DNA of 30,000 nt from Symbiodinium natans (lineage: Eukaryota; Sar; Dinophyceae; Suessiales; Symbiodiniaceae): the NCBI GenBank assembly GCA_905221605.1, contig CAJNDS010000735.1, positions 5,001 to 35,000 on the forward strand. The letters are read 5' to 3'. Position 1 is the first letter of the stretch. Every line of letters begins with the position of its first letter. The notes under the pieces are model-generated. The model ran no database searches. It saw only the letters and a program-made list of their open reading frames with translations, and had not been told where the DNA came from. This document shows, piece after piece, positions 26,926-30,000 of the stretch. The position numbers and the translations under genes are program-made.

Positions 26926-27510
26926 AAGATACGACCATAAGATAGAAAGTTGTCTACAGGAAATTGACCACCTATCCAAATAAAAGCAAAAAGTGAAAGA
27001 AACCAAAAGCACAGATAAAAACCATTAAATCCACTGGACGTCTTAATTATAAAATAGAATGACAGTGAAAGACTTCTCATAAAGTAAAATAGGATGAAGA
27101 TAGCAGTAAATGAGATAATGAATCCTGCAGTTTTATTTGGTACAGCTTTTAACATAGCATATTGGCATAAGAAATACCATTCAGGTACTATATGTAAAGG
27201 AGTAAGTAATCCACATGCTTCTAATGCATTATCTGGATGTGAGAAAGAAGAGAAGCCGAAATGAATTTGAAGAAGATATAGATAGAGAATTAATATCTTT
27301 CCATAGAAATCTTCACAAATAATGAAAGGAAAAATGCCATTTTATTATTAGTGGAATTTCTTAAAGGATTATTAGAAGATAGAAAATGTAGATTAAAAAT
27401 ATGAAAAAGAAGAAAAACACAAAGAAGAAATGGACATAGAAAATGAAAGACAAATGATACACCATTAGAATGAAGATAACGTAAACACCATCCAAAATTT
27501 ATTTCTCTTA
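26926..27510 (-). pseudogene. cob: Nuclear copy of mitochondrial cytochrome b, rearranged and frameshifted
   Basis: The reverse strand encodes clear cytochrome b. From 27510 down: REINFGWCLRYLHSNGVSF (helix B region), then directly HFLCPFLLCVF and NNPL (helix E region), then SHPDNALEACGLLTPLHIV-PEWYF, AMLKAVPNKTAG, and IWIGGQFP...LSYGRI. About 100 residues of the middle are missing at the junction near 27445, removing heme-ligand histidines. A one-base frameshift lies near 27330-27340. Trp is TGG throughout (standard code), no stop ends the frame before it runs into (TA)n, and the tract is far more AT-rich than its surroundings. All fits a NUMT from a dinoflagellate mitochondrion; the deletion may have existed in the mitochondrion already. 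Confidence 0.9.
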
Positions 27511-28173
27511 TATATATGTATTCATATACGTAGACGTTACACTCTAGAAAGCAGTTTGAGGTCCTCAACGCACCCACACATGTTCCAAAGGTCAAGAACA
27601 CTGTCACTTATAACCTAGAGCCTCAAGCCCTAAACCACACAAAAGCCCTAAGCCCAAACCACTACATCCCCAGCTCTACAACTCAAACCCTTGCACCCTG
27701 CAACTCCAAATGCCCAAACCCTTATGCAAGTCTGGACACCCTGACCTCGCCCAACCTCCCAGATTCGGGTCTAAGGCCTGGGAATTTGGGGGGTAGGGTT
27801 ACACCCGAAACCCACCAAACCCAAAACCCCGGAACGAAGCAGGAGTCTGCTTCACCATTTTCCTGGACTGCGCTGGACAGCGTGCCGAGCTGCTCTGTTG
27901 TGGCTACTTTTGGTCGCTGTGGCAACTTATTGTTTGGTTTCGGGTTTCTGCGATTGGCTGCAGAACCCCCGCAAACTACAAGCTAGCAATCCCATCCCTT
28001 CCCCTTTGTATTTAACGTACACCTAATTATAATAACACTTTCCGGAAAATCCTGCCGAAACCGACCCCGCCTTTTAAACCCTCTTCCGAATTAGGGGGTG
28101 GGTTGAGGGCTCCTAAAAGCCTCGAACCACCCTTCCGTCCCTTCCCCGGCTACCTGTGCTGAAGTCTTGTGTC

Positions 28174-28222
28174 TATGAGTGAGTGAGTGAGTGAGTGAGT
28201 GAGTGAGTGTGTGTGTGTGTGT
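28174..28222. repeat. (GAGT)n(GT)n microsatellite
   Basis: About eight GAGT units followed by about seven GT units. Confidence 0.95.
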
Positions 28223-28909
28223 GCGGGAACAGCCTCTGTCTGAGCCTTGCTGTGCTGCCTGAGTGGAGTTCTCTCTCCCTCCCTCTCTCTACTATGCTCT
28301 CAGGGTTTAAGTCATTACTTACGCCATCCCCCTTTTTGTAAGACCCACATTTCGATTTTTTATGAAGGGGGGTGGCCACCCCGTTTAATAGTAGGGGGAA
28401 GGGATTATTTTGCGCTTAAGGCAGTTGTTCTATATTCTGGGGGGTTCGGTTCTGCAGCAAATTCGTAGGTTTGGGGATTGCGGGCTCAAAGGCATCGAGG
28501 GGCGTGCGCTTGAAGGTTCAGGCGTAGTTCTAGGCAGGCCAGTGTAAGTGGGACCCCCAAGGATGCTTTCTGACCCGTTGTGGCTTTACTTGCCTTGGTT
28601 TTGTACTTCATAGCCCCAGGTATGACTTCAGGTGCTTTGAGAATTCCTTGGTTTGGGCTTGCAGAGGGCTCTACAAGGGCCTGGAACACAGGCAGCGTCC
28701 CGAGTCTCATATCTGCGACATCAGGGTTGTTCCAAGTTAGGGGAGGAAAAGCCGCAACTCAAAATTAGCCCTAAGCCCCGTGAAGCCCCGAAGCCCTAAA
28801 ACCTAAACCCCAAACCCTAAACCCCAAACCCGAAACCCTAAACCCTAAACCCTAAACCCTAAACCCTAAACCCTAAACCCTAAACCCTAAACCCTGGAAA
28901 CCACTCCAG

Positions 28910-28961
28910 GACCAGCAACGGATGAAGCCACCGTTTCAGCCCAAAGTGCTTCGCTGCTTGG
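28910..28961 (+). CDS. AGC-type kinase, C-terminal tail exon (KPPF-P)
   Basis: After ACTCCAG the frame reads DQQRMKPPFQPKVLRCL. K-P-P-F-x-P-x-V is the start of the AGC C-terminal tail that wraps the N-lobe. The end is uncertain: GC at 28962 or GT at 28946. The C-terminus proper lies further on or outside the window. Confidence 0.7.
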
Positions 28962-30000
28962 GCAGCCAAGGGTTTTGAGCCTAGGTTTAGGGGTTTCGGG
29001 CTTTTAGGGTTTAGGGTTTAGGGTTTAGGGCAAGGGTTTAGGGCTAGGGTTTAGGTTTTTTCGGGTAGTTGAGTGAGGAACATGGGCAGAGCCTGGTGCT
29101 TGTACACATTGGGGCTTGAGAACTGGGGTTCAGGGTCTCCAAACCTTTGGTGACCCTGAACCCTAAACCCTAGACCCTAAACCCTAAACCCTAAACCCTA
29201 AACCCTAAACCCTAAACCCTGCACCCTGAACCCTGAACCCTGAACCCTGAACCCTAGGTTGGGTTTTTGGGTTTTGGGCGTTGTCGAATCGGTCTCGCGT
29301 TGGTGGGGCAGCTCACGGATCAGGGAAGTGATGCCCCAGCCTAAGGCTCATTGTCGTGCTTAGGGTTGAGGCCTCGAGGCTTGCGGGGGCCGAGCCTGCT
29401 CAAGAGCGTTCCTCATATCCACAAGAAGAGGGTGTTGGCTCCGGGCTCGCCACGGCTCGTCCACCCCCCCCCCCCCTCCTCCTAGCGTTCGTGGTTTCGG
29501 GTCCCTGAACACTAAATCGTCAACCCTAAGTCCTGAAGCCCTAAACCCTAAACCCTAAACCCGTTCAGGGTCCCTGAACACTAAATCCTCAACCCTAAGT
29601 CCTGAAGCCCTAAACCCTAAACCCTAAACCCTAAATCCTACACCCTAAACCCTAAACCCTAAGCCCTAAGCCCTAAGCCCTAAGCCCTAAGCCCTAAGCC
29701 CTAAGCCCTAAGCCCTAAACCCTACACCCCAAACCCCGAATGCCCAAGCCGTCCTACGCCCAGCTCTCCCGAAGCGTTCTTCGGCGTTCGAGCTGCGCGA
29801 GGATCCGCCGGGAGCCAAGTGACTCCAGGGGCGTTTCCGGCTGGTGTAGGGTTCAGAGTTTAGGGTTTAGGGTTCAGGGTTCAGGGTTCAGGGCTCAGGT
29901 TTTAATGTTAAGGGTTTAGGGTTTAGGGTTTAGGGTTTAGCGTTTAGGGTTTAGGGTTTGGGGTCTAGGGTTTCGGGTTTTGCAGGCTCAAGGTTGCCTG
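28962..30000. repeat. Downstream intron or flank with G- and C-strand arrays
   Basis: G-strand units at 28983-29055 and 29845-29975, C-strand at 29155-29258 (with a CCCTGAA block) and 29520-29735 (with a block of eight CCCTAAG). Frames near 29385-29460 (LLKSVPHIHKKRV) and 29740-29820 are open and could be further exons, but no motif supports them. Confidence 0.7.
29501..29638. repeat. 69-bp tandem duplication spanning telomere-like units
   Basis: GTCCCTGAACACTAAATCGT at 29501 recurs at 29570 (with one change), together with the following CAACCCTAAGTCCTGAAGCC and the CCCTAAA units after it. Repeat unit and unique sequence were copied together. Confidence 0.85.

Larger units (their letters stand above)
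25981..28909 (+). repeat. 2.9-kb kinase intron with MITE, microsatellite and mitochondrial insert
   Basis: G-strand units at 25993-26038, C-strand at 26127-26193, a MITE at 26237, microsatellite at 26678-26925, mitochondrial cob fragment at 26926-27510, a GAGT/GT microsatellite at 28174, and a C-strand array at 28795-28895 just before the acceptor. The F-D-W segment usual between W-F and P-P-F was not found and may be a micro-exon here. Confidence 0.65.

Noticed and set aside
26391-26945. A 184-codon plus-strand frame
   Set aside because: Its second half is a translated TTTATA/TTGATA microsatellite and its first half shows no domain; it lies in a kinase intron.

Overview
The window looks like nuclear DNA of a dinoflagellate alga. 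Four things point there. Telomere-type TTTAGGG/CCCTAAA arrays are everywhere. Genes are cut into very small exons whose introns start with GT, GC or GA and end with AG. Several introns are short elements with terminal inverted repeats (introner-like). One intron carries a piece of mitochondrial cytochrome b that uses standard codons and has no stop. Genus cannot be told. All gene models below are assembled by eye from reading frame, splice phase and protein motifs, without transcripts.

Layout, all on the + strand. (1) 1-2500: a possible first exon, a 31-bp minisatellite, and one good exon (1407-1885) resembling an OTU-type cysteine protease. (2) 2500-3390: AT repeat, a 20-odd-bp satellite in both orientations, and a long C-rich tract. 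(3) 3390-8031: a seven-helix microbial-rhodopsin-like protein in about seven exons. It appears to lack the retinal-binding lysine. At least two of its introns begin and end exactly at the terminal inverted repeats of introner-like elements, and its larger introns hold further nested copies. (4) 8032-9036: 3' flank with a MITE-like element enclosing a long hairpin. (5) 9037 to at least 28961: one AGC-type protein kinase in about 20 tiny exons (9 to 364 nt) over about 20 kb. Nearly all kinase motifs can be found in order with matching phases: degenerate Gly-loop, A-x-K, GGEL, YRDLKPEN, DFG, APE, DWWSLG, RLP and the PPF-P C-tail. Every one of its 19 recognised introns contains TTTAGGG or CCCTAAA repeats, one being a 46-nt intron made of little else.

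The most unusual feature is therefore that telomere-like repeats are the main filler of introns rather than marking a chromosome end. They occur in both orientations, sometimes as cargo of inverted-repeat elements. Other notable items are the lysine-less rhodopsin, three families of inverted-repeat or shared-end intron elements, a TATAGGGGTC MITE family, and a rearranged mitochondrial cob insert in a kinase intron. No tRNA, rRNA, CRISPR or recognisable promoter was seen.
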